Shown: positions 7,275 to 15,997 of the stretch, piece by piece
Position numbering within the stretch: position 1 is the first letter of the stretch
Layout: the number at the start of each line of letters is the position of its first letter
Source of the DNA: JABRWC01 sp039961675
Lineage (GTDB): Bacteria > Planctomycetota > Phycisphaerae > UBA1845 > Fen-1342
Direction of reading: 5' to 3'
NCBI GenBank assembly: GCA_039961675.1
Contig: JABRWC010000041.1
Coordinates: 1-63,040, forward strand
DNA: 63,040 bases
The notes under the pieces: generated by a model
The model's database searches: none
Seen by the model: only the letters and a program-made list of their open reading frames with translations
Told to the model about the DNA's origin: nothing
Translations under genes and position numbers: made by a program

Positions 7275-9329
7275 GTGCGCGGCGGTTCATTCGACCGCCA
7301 GGGGCTGAGTCTTACGTTGCTGCTGTGTAGCGTCGTGACGCAGTCTTCATCCGACGCGCTTGCGCAGCAGCAGGGCGTCGAGGTCGAGCTCCTCCGTTCC
7401 GACTCCCGCGCTCCGTACGTCCACCGAATCAACCTCTACGACCACGACGGACAGGTCATCGACCCCAGGGATCCCGACGCCCTGCCTTATTCACCCGCGC
7501 GCACCTGCGGCAAGTGCCACGCGTACGGCCAGATACACTCCGGCTGGCACTTCAACGCCGGCCGCGCGGACGTGGATGACGGTCGGCCGGGCGAACCTTG
7601 GATCTTCACCGATGCCGCCACCGGCACGCAATTGCCGCTCTCGAAGCGCGGCTGGCCGGGAACCTATGCGCCGACAGACGCTGGACTCTCCGACTGGCAG
7701 TTCCTGCTGCGCTTCGGCGCGCATTTGCCGGGCGGCTTTCGTGCGCTCAATGCCCTGGAAGTCCCGACTTCGACAGCACAAGAATCCGCAGGGGATCGGT
7801 CTCCGACCGGGCTTCTTCGTCGGACACGGAGGTCCGGCGATACGGGAATGGGGGACCGGTCGCCGACCGGTTTTTCGCCGGACACCGGCGCGGGTTCGCC
7901 AGGGGAACCGGAAATCGCCGCGGCGGACGCGTCGCCTCGCTGGGCGATCTCCGGCCCGCTTGAAATCGACTGCCTGTTCTGCCACGCCGCGTCTCTTCAG
8001 CACGACCCGGCCGAGGTCAGCCGCCAGCTCGAACGCGAGAATCTCAAGTGGTCGGCGACCGCCGCGGCTGGGCTGGCGGTCGTCCGCGGCGACGCGAAGA
8101 AGCTGCCGGACGATTTCGATCCGCTCGCCCCGCCAAACCCGGATTATCCCGATCGCACGGGCCCGAAGCTCGTCTACGACGCCCGCAAGTTCGACGCGGA
8201 CGACCGCGTGCTCTTCGACCTGACGCGCCGCGCCCCACCGGAGCGCTGTTACTTCTGCCACTCACAGCGCCTGGTCGGTCCGGGCGCCCCACCAGCGTGG
8301 ACCGTCGAGCAGGACGTGCACCTCGCCGCCGGTCTGCTGTGCGTCGATTGCCATCGCAACGGTATCGACCATGCCATCACGCGCGGTTACGAAGGCGACC
8401 CCGCGACAATCGCGGCCGAAATCGGCGGAACGCTCACTTGCCGCGGCTGTCACCTGGGCACACAGGCGCTCCCGGCGGGTCGCGACGGCCGCGCCGGACG
8501 CCTCGGCGCCCCGTACCCCGAACACAAGGGAATCCCGCTCGCCCACTTCGAAAAGCTGACCTGCACGGCCTGCCACAGCGGCCCCTGGCCGCAGGATGCC
8601 GTCTGGCGATTCCAGACCGCGATGGGCCACGGCCTGGGCGTCGCTACGCGCGAGCGCACCGAAAGCGACCCGCCGTCGATTCTCGGTCCGATCTTCGCCC
8701 GCAACGAGCGCGGCGAGCTGGCGCCGCACCGCATGCTCTGGCCGGCGTTCTGGGGCGAGGAGCAGGGGGGCGCGATCGTTCCACTTCCGGTCGAGCGCGT
8801 GCAGCGCGTCGCTCGAAAGCTCGCGGCCCGGGCCAAGCCGCGAGAGGCGGTCGAGGCCGGACCGCTTAGCGACGACGAGATCAAGGTGATGCTCGGCCAA
8901 CTCGCCGCCGGCGACGCCAACAAGGCCGTCGTCTATGTGCGCGACGGCCTGGCACACCGGCTGACGGCCGACGGCGCGCTGGTCGCGGCGCCCGATCCAG
9001 CCGGCAGCCCCTACCTCTGGCCGCTGGCCCATGACGTGCGCCCCGCCGGGCAGTCGCTCGGCGTGCGCGGCTGCACGGATTGCCACGCAGAGAACGCTGC
9101 GATCTACTTCGGCTCGCTCGCCGCGGCGGACGAAGGCGACGCCGGCCGGCGGCCGCTTCAGCGCATGTATGAAGTCAGTGGGCTTGATCCGAAGATTGCT
9201 CGCGCGTTCAACGCATCGTTCCGCGTCCGCGAGGCGTTCAAGATCGCGGGCTTCGTGTGTGCAGGCGTCATCGCGGTGGTCCTGTTGCGGCAGTTGCTTG
9301 CGGGTTCTCCGTGGCGCGGCGGGAAGTGA
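7275..9329 (+). CDS. secreted seven-heme cytochrome c with C-terminal membrane anchor
   Basis: 684 aa from the GTG at 7275. Seven CxxCH heme sites are at residues 78, 233, 325, 356, 389, 430 and 600. A signal peptide (LSLTLLLCSVV, cut near ALA) opens the protein, and a single membrane helix closes it near residues 655-675. The frame is open from an ATG at 7179 inside the previous gene, with another GTG at 7215 that overlaps its stop. I prefer 7275 because it gives a normal signal peptide, but no strong ribosome site decides. Residues about 173-199 come from an inserted dispersed repeat (GDRSPTG twice). With the membrane protein directly downstream it probably carries electrons across or outside the membrane; donor and acceptor are unknown. 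Confidence 0.85.
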   Translation: MRGGSFDRQGLSLTLLLCSVVTQSSSDALAQQQGVEVELLRSDSRAPYVHRINLYDHDGQVIDPRDPDALPYSPARTCGKCHAYGQIHSGWHFNAGRADVDDGRPGEPWIFTDAATGTQLPLSKRGWPGTYAPTDAGLSDWQFLLRFGAHLPGGFRALNALEVPTSTAQESAGDRSPTGLLRRTRRSGDTGMGDRSPTGFSPDTGAGSPGEPEIAAADASPRWAISGPLEIDCLFCHAASLQHDPAEVSRQLERENLKWSATAAAGLAVVRGDAKKLPDDFDPLAPPNPDYPDRTGPKLVYDARKFDADDRVLFDLTRRAPPERCYFCHSQRLVGPGAPPAWTVEQDVHLAAGLLCVDCHRNGIDHAITRGYEGDPATIAAEIGGTLTCRGCHLGTQALPAGRDGRAGRLGAPYPEHKGIPLAHFEKLTCTACHSGPWPQDAVWRFQTAMGHGLGVATRERTESDPPSILGPIFARNERGELAPHRMLWPAFWGEEQGGAIVPLPVERVQRVARKLAARAKPREAVEAGPLSDDEIKVMLGQLAAGDANKAVVYVRDGLAHRLTADGALVAAPDPAGSPYLWPLAHDVRPAGQSLGVRGCTDCHAENAAIYFGSLAAADEGDAGRRPLQRMYEVSGLDPKIARAFNASFRVREAFKIAGFVCAGVIAVVLLRQLLAGSPWRGGK
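7791..7870. repeat. composite palindromic repeat inserted in the cytochrome gene
   Basis: Two near-identical outer palindromes (GATCGGTCTCCGACCGG, and GACCGGTCGCCGACCGG near 7854-7870) flank a central hairpin with arms CGTCGGAC and GTCCGGCG. The same central unit occurs at 25057, 25108 and, inverted, at 27934. It is in frame and is translated as two GDRSPTG motifs around an arginine-rich stretch, between heme 1 and heme 2. Confidence 0.8.
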
Positions 9330-9333
9330 ACGG

Positions 9334-9774
9334 ATGTGGTGGATAACGGCATTGCTTGCAGGATTCGGTGCCGCTGGGGCGGCGGCGACCGGATTCTACG
9401 GCGACTGGGTCCTCGGCCGTCCGACCGGCTGGGGACTGATCGCGCACATGGCATTCGCCGGCGGGGCGATGGTCGGGTTCACGATGTGGGCGGTACGCGG
9501 CGCGGGCGCTCACTGCATCGACGCGGCGGCGCGGCGCACCGGCGCTGTCGAGATCCTCCGCCGATCGCTCTTCTGGCTGCTGTTGCTCTTTGCCCTCGCC
9601 TCGATGACGACCATGCTCTCGGCGATGCTGCCGGTTTTCGGGTACATTGGGCAGGACTGGCTGACCGAATGGCACGAACGGAGCGGCATGGGAATTGTCG
9701 TCGCCGGTGCACTGTACCTGGTACTGTCGGCGGTGGTGCGTTTGGCCGGAGGTGAAAAGAAGGATGTTTCGTAG
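9334..9774 (+). CDS. small membrane protein, cytochrome b-like, partner of the heptaheme cytochrome
   Basis: 146 aa with about four hydrophobic helices (near residues 1-20, 30-55, 75-100 and 118-140). Histidines sit in or near helices in LIAHMAFAGG and in EWHERSGMG, resembling the heme-binding helices of cytochrome b561/DUF4405-type proteins. It starts four bases after the cytochrome c stop, and the next gene overlaps its end by 11 bp, so the three are translationally coupled. A role passing electrons between the quinone pool and the multiheme protein is inferred from this context. The family is not certain. Confidence 0.6.
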   Translation: MWWITALLAGFGAAGAAATGFYGDWVLGRPTGWGLIAHMAFAGGAMVGFTMWAVRGAGAHCIDAAARRTGAVEILRRSLFWLLLLFALASMTTMLSAMLPVFGYIGQDWLTEWHERSGMGIVVAGALYLVLSAVVRLAGGEKKDVS

Positions 9775-10456
9775 AGTGTGGAAGCTCGCGGTTACGGGCG
9801 TCGCGGCGGCGCTGCTGGCGGCAGGCAGCGCGGCGCAGGAGGCGGGCAAGTCCAGCGATCTGGCCGAGATTCCGCTGAAGCTGCCCAAGCCGGCGTTCAA
9901 GGGGACGCCGAAGAACGCGCCGCCCGGCTTGAATCTGGAGGAGCCGCGCAAGGGACCGCGCCCGCCGTTCCTGGCGCCAAAGGGCTGCGAGAACGTCGCG
10001 ATCGGCAAGAAGGTGACCAGCAGCGACATGGAGCCGATCATCGGCGAGCTCAAGCTCGTAACGGACGGCGACAAGGAAGCGAAGGAAGGGCGCTACGTCG
10101 AGCTCGGTCCCGGGACGCAATGGGTCCAGATCGACCTCGGCGCCGCGTACGCAATTCACGCCGTGATGGTCTGGCATTTCCACAACAACGCGCGTGTGTA
10201 CAAGGACGTGGTGGTCCAGGCCGCGGACGATGCGGACTTCATCAAAAACGTCCGCACGCTTTTCAACAACGACCACGACAATTCGTCGGGCCTGGGCCTG
10301 GGCAACGAGAAAGAGTACTGGGAGACGTACGAGGGCAAGCTGATCGACGCCAAGGGCGTCGTCGCCCGCTACCTGCGCCTCTACAGCAAGGGCAATACCG
10401 AAGACGATCAGAACCACTACACGGAGGTGGAGGTGTACGGTCTGCCCGCCAAATGA
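9764..10456 (+). CDS. secreted discoidin (F5/8 type C)-like domain protein
   Basis: 230 aa. A signal peptide (KLAVTGVAAALLAAGSAAQ) comes first, then a proline-rich linker. From about residue 75 there is a discoidin-like beta-sandwich: NVAIGKKVTSSD, TDGDKEAKEGRYVELGPGTQWVQIDLG, and a C-terminal ARYLRLYSKGNT-EVEVYG strand. Such domains bind carbohydrates or cell-surface ligands. The ATG at 9764 overlaps the upstream gene by 11 bp and has GGAGGT upstream; the next gene overlaps the stop by ATGA. Within the operon it may position the redox proteins on a glycan; that is inferred. Confidence 0.75.
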   Translation: MFRRVWKLAVTGVAAALLAAGSAAQEAGKSSDLAEIPLKLPKPAFKGTPKNAPPGLNLEEPRKGPRPPFLAPKGCENVAIGKKVTSSDMEPIIGELKLVTDGDKEAKEGRYVELGPGTQWVQIDLGAAYAIHAVMVWHFHNNARVYKDVVVQAADDADFIKNVRTLFNNDHDNSSGLGLGNEKEYWETYEGKLIDAKGVVARYLRLYSKGNTEDDQNHYTEVEVYGLPAK

Positions 10457-12153
10457 ACCGCAGCGGATGGCGCCTGGCCGGATTCCTGCTCGCCCTCGCC
10501 CTTGCGGCGGCGCTGCGCCTGCCGCGACTGTCGGCCCGCCCCATGCACGGCGACGAGGCCGTGCACGCCTACAAGCTTGATGAGCTGCTGCGCACCGGCC
10601 GATACGTTTACGATCCGCACGAGTTCCACGGACCGACGCTCTACTACCTGACGCTGCCCGTCACCTGGCTGCGCGGCGCGGCCGACACGCGCGACCTGGA
10701 CGAGTCCGACCTACGCCTCGTCCCGGCGCTCTTTGGGGTTGCGACGCTGCTGCTCGTCTGGTCGCTGCGGCGCGAGCTCGGTCGGGCCGGCACTTTCTTC
10801 GCCGCGCTGCTTACGGCGGCGTCGCCGGCGCTCAGCTTCTACAGCCGCTATTACATCCAGGAGACGCTGCTCTCATTCTTCGTGCTGGGAGCGCTCGCGT
10901 TCGGTTGGCGCTACGCAGCCTCACGCCGGCGAATCTGGGCGCTCGCCGCGGGCGTCTGCCTCGGCTGCGCGCACGCATCCAAGGAAACGAGCGTCATCGC
11001 GTTCGGTTGTCTTGCGGCGGCGGTGGCGATCGTCGTCGGTCTGCACCGTCTGAGGCGGCCTGGCGCCGCGTTGCGCGATACGAACGAGTTGCGCTCCGCC
11101 CGTGCTGCGCTGTTCGACGTACTGCTCGCCGGGCTTGTCGCCGTGGCCGCGTCGGTGACGTTCTACAGCGCGTTCTTCACGAACGCATCCGGACCGCTCG
11201 ACTCGCTTCGCGCGCTCGTGCCGTACGTTGTCCGCGCCGGCGGCCACGGCGCCGTCGCGCCACACGACAAGCCCTGGCACGACTACCTCGCGACGCTGTT
11301 GTATACGCACACCGTGCCCGGCCCGACGTGGAGCGAGTCGCTGGTCGTCGCGCTCGCGACGCTCGGTAGCGTCGCAACCCTCGGACGCCGACGCCTCGGT
11401 GGCACAGGCGTCTCGCCTGTGAGTATGGGCGGTGTGGGCGGCAGGGAGGCGGCTCCTGACTCCAGGAGCGCGGACGTCCCGCCCGCACACCGCGCGCAAT
11501 CAGCCGGCTTCGCGGCGTTTCTGACCGCATACGCCGCGCTTCTCTGCCTCGCGTACTCGGCGATTCCCTACAAGACGCCCTGGTGTCTGGTGCAGATGCT
11601 CCAGCCGCTGGCGCTGCTTGCCGGAATCGGCGCCGCGGCGCTGCTCGATTTTCGGGTTGGCTGGCGCTGGAAAGCGGGGGCGACGACGTTTCTGCTGCTG
11701 CTCTCCGGTCAGCTCGCCGGGCAGGCGTACCGCGCCAACTTCGTCTACTTCGCCGACCGACGAAATCCGTACGTCTACGCCCATCCGGTCCCCGACGTCG
11801 CGAACGCGGGCGCGTGGGTGGAGCGCATCGCGGCGTGTGCGGAGGAAGGCCGCGGAACGCTGGTCGAGGTGTACCATCCGAACCCCTGGCCGCTCCCCTG
11901 GTATCTCCGTCGCCTGACTCATGTCGGCTACTGGGAAACGCCCCCGGACCGTCCCGCCGCGCCGATCGTGGTCGCCGACGAGAACTACGCGGCCGCGCTG
12001 GACGGCCGCTATGGCCGCGGTTATCAGCTCAGCGTCTACGGGCTTCGGCCGGCGGAGCGGCTGCTCGTGTACGTGCGCGATGACCTCTATCGGCGGTTTG
12101 CGGACCCGTTTCGAACGTCAAGCGCGGCGACCGTCCCGGGGGAACGACCATGA
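10453..12153 (+). CDS. Agl23-like membrane protein (TIGR03663 type, ArnT/PMT-like glycosyltransferase fold)
   Basis: 566 aa with about ten membrane helices. The N-terminal loop MHGDEAVHAYK and the YDPHEFHGPTLYY motif are the hallmark of the TIGR03663/Agl23 group, related to PMT and ArnT glycosyltransferases that use lipid-linked sugars; the aspartate-glutamate pair in the first loop is the expected catalytic site. It starts in an ATGA overlap with the discoidin gene and ends in an ATGA overlap with apbE. Residues about 315-345 (GGTGVSPV onward) are encoded by an inserted dispersed repeat in a loop. The substrate is unknown. The genes on both sides suggest glycosylation of an exported product, which is inference. 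Confidence 0.8.
   Translation: MNRSGWRLAGFLLALALAAALRLPRLSARPMHGDEAVHAYKLDELLRTGRYVYDPHEFHGPTLYYLTLPVTWLRGAADTRDLDESDLRLVPALFGVATLLLVWSLRRELGRAGTFFAALLTAASPALSFYSRYYIQETLLSFFVLGALAFGWRYAASRRRIWALAAGVCLGCAHASKETSVIAFGCLAAAVAIVVGLHRLRRPGAALRDTNELRSARAALFDVLLAGLVAVAASVTFYSAFFTNASGPLDSLRALVPYVVRAGGHGAVAPHDKPWHDYLATLLYTHTVPGPTWSESLVVALATLGSVATLGRRRLGGTGVSPVSMGGVGGREAAPDSRSADVPPAHRAQSAGFAAFLTAYAALLCLAYSAIPYKTPWCLVQMLQPLALLAGIGAAALLDFRVGWRWKAGATTFLLLLSGQLAGQAYRANFVYFADRRNPYVYAHPVPDVANAGAWVERIAACAEEGRGTLVEVYHPNPWPLPWYLRRLTHVGYWETPPDRPAAPIVVADENYAAALDGRYGRGYQLSVYGLRPAERLLVYVRDDLYRRFADPFRTSSAATVPGERP
11399..11490. repeat. dispersed palindromic repeat translated inside the Agl23-like gene
   Basis: CACAGGCG-tct-CGCCTGTG (11403-11421) is a perfect 8-bp hairpin. 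It is followed by a degenerate return copy ending in a GACGTCCCGCCC segment near 11470-11480. The same family (GGCGGGACGCC) occurs twice in valS. Here it encodes GTGVSPV and an ADVPPA segment in a loop between helices. Confidence 0.75.
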
Positions 12154-13106
12154 GCGGCGCGTCCGGCCTGCGGTTTGAAGTTGCCGGGTCCAGCCTGCGC
12201 TGGTTTAAGCATCACGCGATGGCCTGCACGTGGGGCCTGGCGATCGCGCATCCGCAACGCGAGTACGCACGCCAGGTGGCGTACACGGTCTATGACGAAA
12301 TTGATCGCCTGGAGCGCGAGCTGAGTCGTTTCGTGCCGGAGGGCGACGTGGCGCGGATCAACGCGTTGCCGGCCGGCGGGCGCACACGCATCGGCCCCGA
12401 CGCGTTCGAGTGTTTGAAGATCGCGCAACGCATGCACGCCGTCACGCGCGGCGCATTCGACGTGACGATCGGTTCGCTGCTTCGCACGGGCGCCGAAAGC
12501 ACTGTCAGCGGCGGTGGCGAACGACCGCCGTGGGGCATGCACAAGCTTGAGATCGACGACGCGGCCAAGACGGTCGGCGTCGCCGCGGCCGGCGTCGTGA
12601 TCGACCTGGGCGGCATCGGCAAGGGGTACGCGATCGACCGCGGCGTCGAGTTGCTGCGCGACTGGAACATCGACAGCGCGTTGCTGCACTCCGGGCAGAG
12701 CACGGCGTACGTGCTGGGCCGTCCGCCGGGAGCGGATGCGTGGCGGTTGGAGGTGCGCGACCCGATTCACCACGACCGCGCATTCACGACCGTTCGGCTC
12801 TGCGACGCGGCGATCAGCGGCTCGGGTGCGCTGCTGCACGGGCCGCACATCCTCGATCCGCGCACTGGATCGCCCGTACGGGGAGCGATCGGGGCGTGGT
12901 CGATCGCGCCGACCGCGGCGGAAGCCGATGCGCTCTCGACAGCGTTCATGGTTCTTGCGCCCGAGGATGTCGGAGACTGCTGTTGCGCTGCGCCGGGCGT
13001 TTCCGCCCTGTTGATTCGCGAAGCGCCCTGCGCGCCGGTGGTGTACACGTTCAGCCGCGGATTCGAGCTGGAGCGCCCCGAGGATGATCTGGAGGCACGA
13101 GGGTGA
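12150..13106 (+). CDS. apbE: ApbE-type FAD:protein FMN transferase
   Basis: 318 aa. Family motifs are in order: AMACTWGLAI near residue 25, a GAFDVTIGSLL segment near 105, the Mg/FAD-binding IDLGGIGKGYAIDR near 150-163, HSGQSTAYVLG, SGSGALLHGPHILDPRTG, and ADALSTAFMVL. These enzymes attach FMN covalently to threonine or serine of partner redox proteins. No signal peptide is evident, though most homologues act outside the cytoplasm. It overlaps the previous gene by ATGA and nearly touches the next. Its place in a cytochrome operon suggests it flavinylates a partner, but I see no obvious FMN-binding domain among the neighbours. Confidence 0.9.
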   Translation: MSGASGLRFEVAGSSLRWFKHHAMACTWGLAIAHPQREYARQVAYTVYDEIDRLERELSRFVPEGDVARINALPAGGRTRIGPDAFECLKIAQRMHAVTRGAFDVTIGSLLRTGAESTVSGGGERPPWGMHKLEIDDAAKTVGVAAAGVVIDLGGIGKGYAIDRGVELLRDWNIDSALLHSGQSTAYVLGRPPGADAWRLEVRDPIHHDRAFTTVRLCDAAISGSGALLHGPHILDPRTGSPVRGAIGAWSIAPTAAEADALSTAFMVLAPEDVGDCCCAAPGVSALLIREAPCAPVVYTFSRGFELERPEDDLEARG

Positions 13107-13227
13107 AATGAAGCGATTATTGCGATGGGCCGCAACTTCTCCACTCGCGCAGCTCGAAGGGCGTCGCGGCGGCTGCCGCCCTCGCATGGGCCAATCCCTC
13201 ACGTCCGCGGCTCGGTTGGAACCCCGC

Positions 13228-14502
13228 ATGACTGCATGGCGTCGTCTCGCGTGCGTTGTGTGCTGCATCGCCGGCGCACTGCTGGGTTGCGAACGTGTGG
13301 GTCCGGCGGCGACACAGCCGGTTGACGGCGCGCAGAACGGGCAGGCGGCGGCCGGCAACCCCGGCGAACGAGTGCGGGCGTTGCAGGCGTTGCCGTACGC
13401 CGGGTTCGTCGCGCGGGAAGACGATGAGCCGGGCGACGGCGTCGTGCTGCACGATCCGCAGCGCGCGTGCCCTGGTTACAGCCTCTACACGGTGCACGAT
13501 CTATGCACCGCCGAGCTGATCGACACGGAGGGAACCGTCGTGCGTTCCTGGCGCGCCGACGGCGGCGGACATAGCTGGTCGAACGTGGAGCTGCTGTCCA
13601 GCGGCGATCTGCTCGTCGTCGGCACGGACGCGGCCGCGCAGGGCGACGCCAGCATGCAGGATGAGCTGCGCTACGTGGCGCGGTTCGACTGGTCCGGGCG
13701 ACTGCTGTGGAAGCGCTTCGCCAACGCGCATCACGACATCGAACAGTGGCCGGACGGAAGCCTGCTGACGCTGACGTTTCGGCGGCTCACGATGCGGGTG
13801 CCGAATCAGCCCAGGACGATGCGAGACGATCAACTCACGCTGTTGGACGCGCACGGCAACGTGCTGAACACCCGCTCGCTGATGGAAGCGATCGTGGCCG
13901 CGCCGGAGACGTTTCCGCTGGGGCGGGCGCCGATCATCAACGTCAGCGGCGAGCCGTGGGTCGATGTGCTGCACTGCAACTCGATTCAGCGGCAGCCGTT
14001 CGAGGCGCTGCGCGGCCGCCACGCGATCTACGGCGCGGACAGCATCCTGGTCTGCTTCCGGCACCAGGACCGCATCGCGGTGTTCGACTGGGCGACCGGC
14101 GGGCTGCTGTGGGCGTGGGGGCGCGGCGAGCTTTCCGGTCCGCACGACGCGCAGTACCTCGAGAACGGCGACATCCTGGTGTTCGACAACGGAATCCGCG
14201 AGAAGCGCTCGCGCGTCGTGCAGCTCAACCCGCTCAGCGGCGAGATCGTCTGGCAGTACCAGGCCGATCCGCCGCAGGAGTTCTTCTCGCTCACCAAGGG
14301 ATCGTGCCAGCGGCTGCCGAACGGCAACACGCTGATCGCCAACTCCGACAGCGGCGAAGCGTTCGAGGTCACTCCGGCGGGCGAGACGGTGTGGCGCTTC
14401 CTCTGCCCGCACCACAACGAGAAGGGCGAGCGGGCGACGATCGCGCGGATGAAGCGGTACGACGCGGAATGGATCGATCGGCTGCTCGCGGAAACCGAGT
14501 AG
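13228..14502 (+). CDS. arylsulfotransferase (ASST)-like lipoprotein
   Basis: 424 aa from the ATG at 13228. A lipoprotein signal (LACVVCCIAGALLGC) gives a lipidated cysteine near residue 20. The rest looks like a beta-propeller with repeated blades such as HSWSNVELLSSGDLLVVG, HHDIEQWPDGSLLTLTF, HDAQYLENGDILVFDNG and GSCQRLPNGNTLIANS, a pattern shared by ASST and related PQQ-like propellers. An upstream ATG at 13108 sits one base after the apbE stop with a GAGGG ribosome site and may be the true coupled start. It would place 40 extra residues before the signal, so I favour 13228. Sulfotransfer activity is not proven; it could be a structural or binding propeller. Confidence 0.7.
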   Translation: MTAWRRLACVVCCIAGALLGCERVGPAATQPVDGAQNGQAAAGNPGERVRALQALPYAGFVAREDDEPGDGVVLHDPQRACPGYSLYTVHDLCTAELIDTEGTVVRSWRADGGGHSWSNVELLSSGDLLVVGTDAAAQGDASMQDELRYVARFDWSGRLLWKRFANAHHDIEQWPDGSLLTLTFRRLTMRVPNQPRTMRDDQLTLLDAHGNVLNTRSLMEAIVAAPETFPLGRAPIINVSGEPWVDVLHCNSIQRQPFEALRGRHAIYGADSILVCFRHQDRIAVFDWATGGLLWAWGRGELSGPHDAQYLENGDILVFDNGIREKRSRVVQLNPLSGEIVWQYQADPPQEFFSLTKGSCQRLPNGNTLIANSDSGEAFEVTPAGETVWRFLCPHHNEKGERATIARMKRYDAEWIDRLLAETE

Positions 14503-14523
14503 CGCACCGCCGGGGCGCCGTCG

Positions 14524-15852
14524 TCAGGCGGAAGCCGGGGCTTCCATCGCTTCGACGCGGCTGGCATCCTCCTGGAAGCGGCGCTCGTTGAACGTGAACA
14601 TGAACACGATGGCGGCGATCACCGTGACCGCGATGGGGATCGCGAACACCATCGGCCAGTTGTGGCGGCCGTCGGGAGTCGTGAAGTAATCGAAAACCTG
14701 CCCGGCCAGCAGGCTGCCGATGAGCATCCCCACGCCGTTCGTGGCGAAGACAATCAGCCCCTGCGCGCTGGCGCGGATGTCCTTCTGCGCCAGGCGCTCC
14801 ACCGCGATCATTCCGCCGACGAAGAAGAACGAGTAGCAGATGCCGTGCAGCGTCTGCGCCGCCACCACCAGCCACCACGGCTGGCCGATGGCGAAGATCG
14901 CGTAGCGCACCGGCCACGCCAGGATGCCGAGAAAGATCGTCATCCGCATCCCGAGATGGCGAAGTGCCGGCGCGATCAGAAGCATCAGGCCCACCTCCGC
15001 CACCTGTCCCAGGCTCATGGCGAAGTTCGCCCGGCTTTCGGATAGTCCGACCCCGCTCTTGGCGTCGGTCAGAAACAGCATCGTCAGGTTGTAGTAGAAC
15101 GGCAACTCGATTGCGACGATGAACGAAATCACCAGCAGGACCGCGAAATTGCGGATCGCCGTCAGCTTGATCGCTTCCAGGAACGCGTACGGGTGCTTGG
15201 CTTCTTTGGCCGGTGGCGTGTTCGGAAGCGTGAAGCAGTAGAGCCCGAGCAGGGCCGAGACGATGCCCGCCGCCGGCAGGCAGTCGCCCACGTGGCTGGT
15301 GGTCGGATCGCGCTGCTCCCAGTAGCCCAGATAAGAGCTCAACAGCCAGTTGATAATGATCCAGCCGATCGTCCCCCACACGCGGATGTTGCCGAACTTC
15401 TTCGAATCGCCCATGTGATGAAACGCAATCGCGTTGGTGAGCGCGATCGTCGGCATGTACAGGATCGCGTACAGGAAGATCACCGTCCACAAGGCGGCGA
15501 ACTGCTGCTGTTGCCACGCAACGAACAGCAGCACCGCTCCGATCACATGCACGGTCCCGGTGAAGATCTGGTTGGGCAGGAAGCGGTCGGCGATCCACCC
15601 GGCGATCAGCGGGCTGAGCATGGCGCCGATCGCCGTCGTCAGATACACGGCATTGATCTGCGTGCCGGTGAAGCCGAGGTTCGCCATGTGCTTGGCGATC
15701 AGCACGGCCCAGGCGCCCCATACGGCGAACTCCAGGAACATCATGACCGACAACCGCGCGTACAGCGCCGGATGCTCGGTGTGCCGTGGGCCGGAGAGCG
15801 AGGTCGCACGGGCGATTGCCGGGGAGCCGCCGGGCCGTTCGTATTTCGACAT
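14524..15852 (-). CDS. MFS transporter, nucleoside:H+ symporter (NupG/XapB) type
   Basis: 442 aa and about twelve membrane helices. The N-terminal MFLEFAVWGAWAVLIAKHM, the GWIADRF loop, and the FGNIRVWGTIGWIIINWLL region match the nucleoside permease group, which is often abundant in planctomycetes with sugar-related genes. The start is the ATG at 15852 (MSKYERPG); AGAGAGG lies upstream, and the frame extends further without homology. It ends convergent to the ASST-like gene. The upstream genes on the same strand are a methyltransferase and a PQQ-type dehydrogenase. The actual substrate is unknown. Confidence 0.8.
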   Translation of the reverse strand: MSKYERPGGSPAIARATSLSGPRHTEHPALYARLSVMMFLEFAVWGAWAVLIAKHMANLGFTGTQINAVYLTTAIGAMLSPLIAGWIADRFLPNQIFTGTVHVIGAVLLFVAWQQQQFAALWTVIFLYAILYMPTIALTNAIAFHHMGDSKKFGNIRVWGTIGWIIINWLLSSYLGYWEQRDPTTSHVGDCLPAAGIVSALLGLYCFTLPNTPPAKEAKHPYAFLEAIKLTAIRNFAVLLVISFIVAIELPFYYNLTMLFLTDAKSGVGLSESRANFAMSLGQVAEVGLMLLIAPALRHLGMRMTIFLGILAWPVRYAIFAIGQPWWLVVAAQTLHGICYSFFFVGGMIAVERLAQKDIRASAQGLIVFATNGVGMLIGSLLAGQVFDYFTTPDGRHNWPMVFAIPIAVTVIAAIVFMFTFNERRFQEDASRVEAMEAPASA

Positions 15853-15997
15853 GCGAGAAGAACCTCTCTGCGGATTGGATGGCGTCAAATGTCGGACCGC
15901 GCCGTTCGCGTGGGGCCGCCTCCACGCCAGGCGTCGCGCGCTGCCGGCACAGTCGTGCGGATGGTAGCGGCAGGCCGGCCACGTGTCACCGCGACCG

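Noticed and set aside
9778..10452. long upstream extension of the Agl23-like gene
   Set aside because: It is the discoidin gene read in another frame; homology starts at the ATG at 10453.
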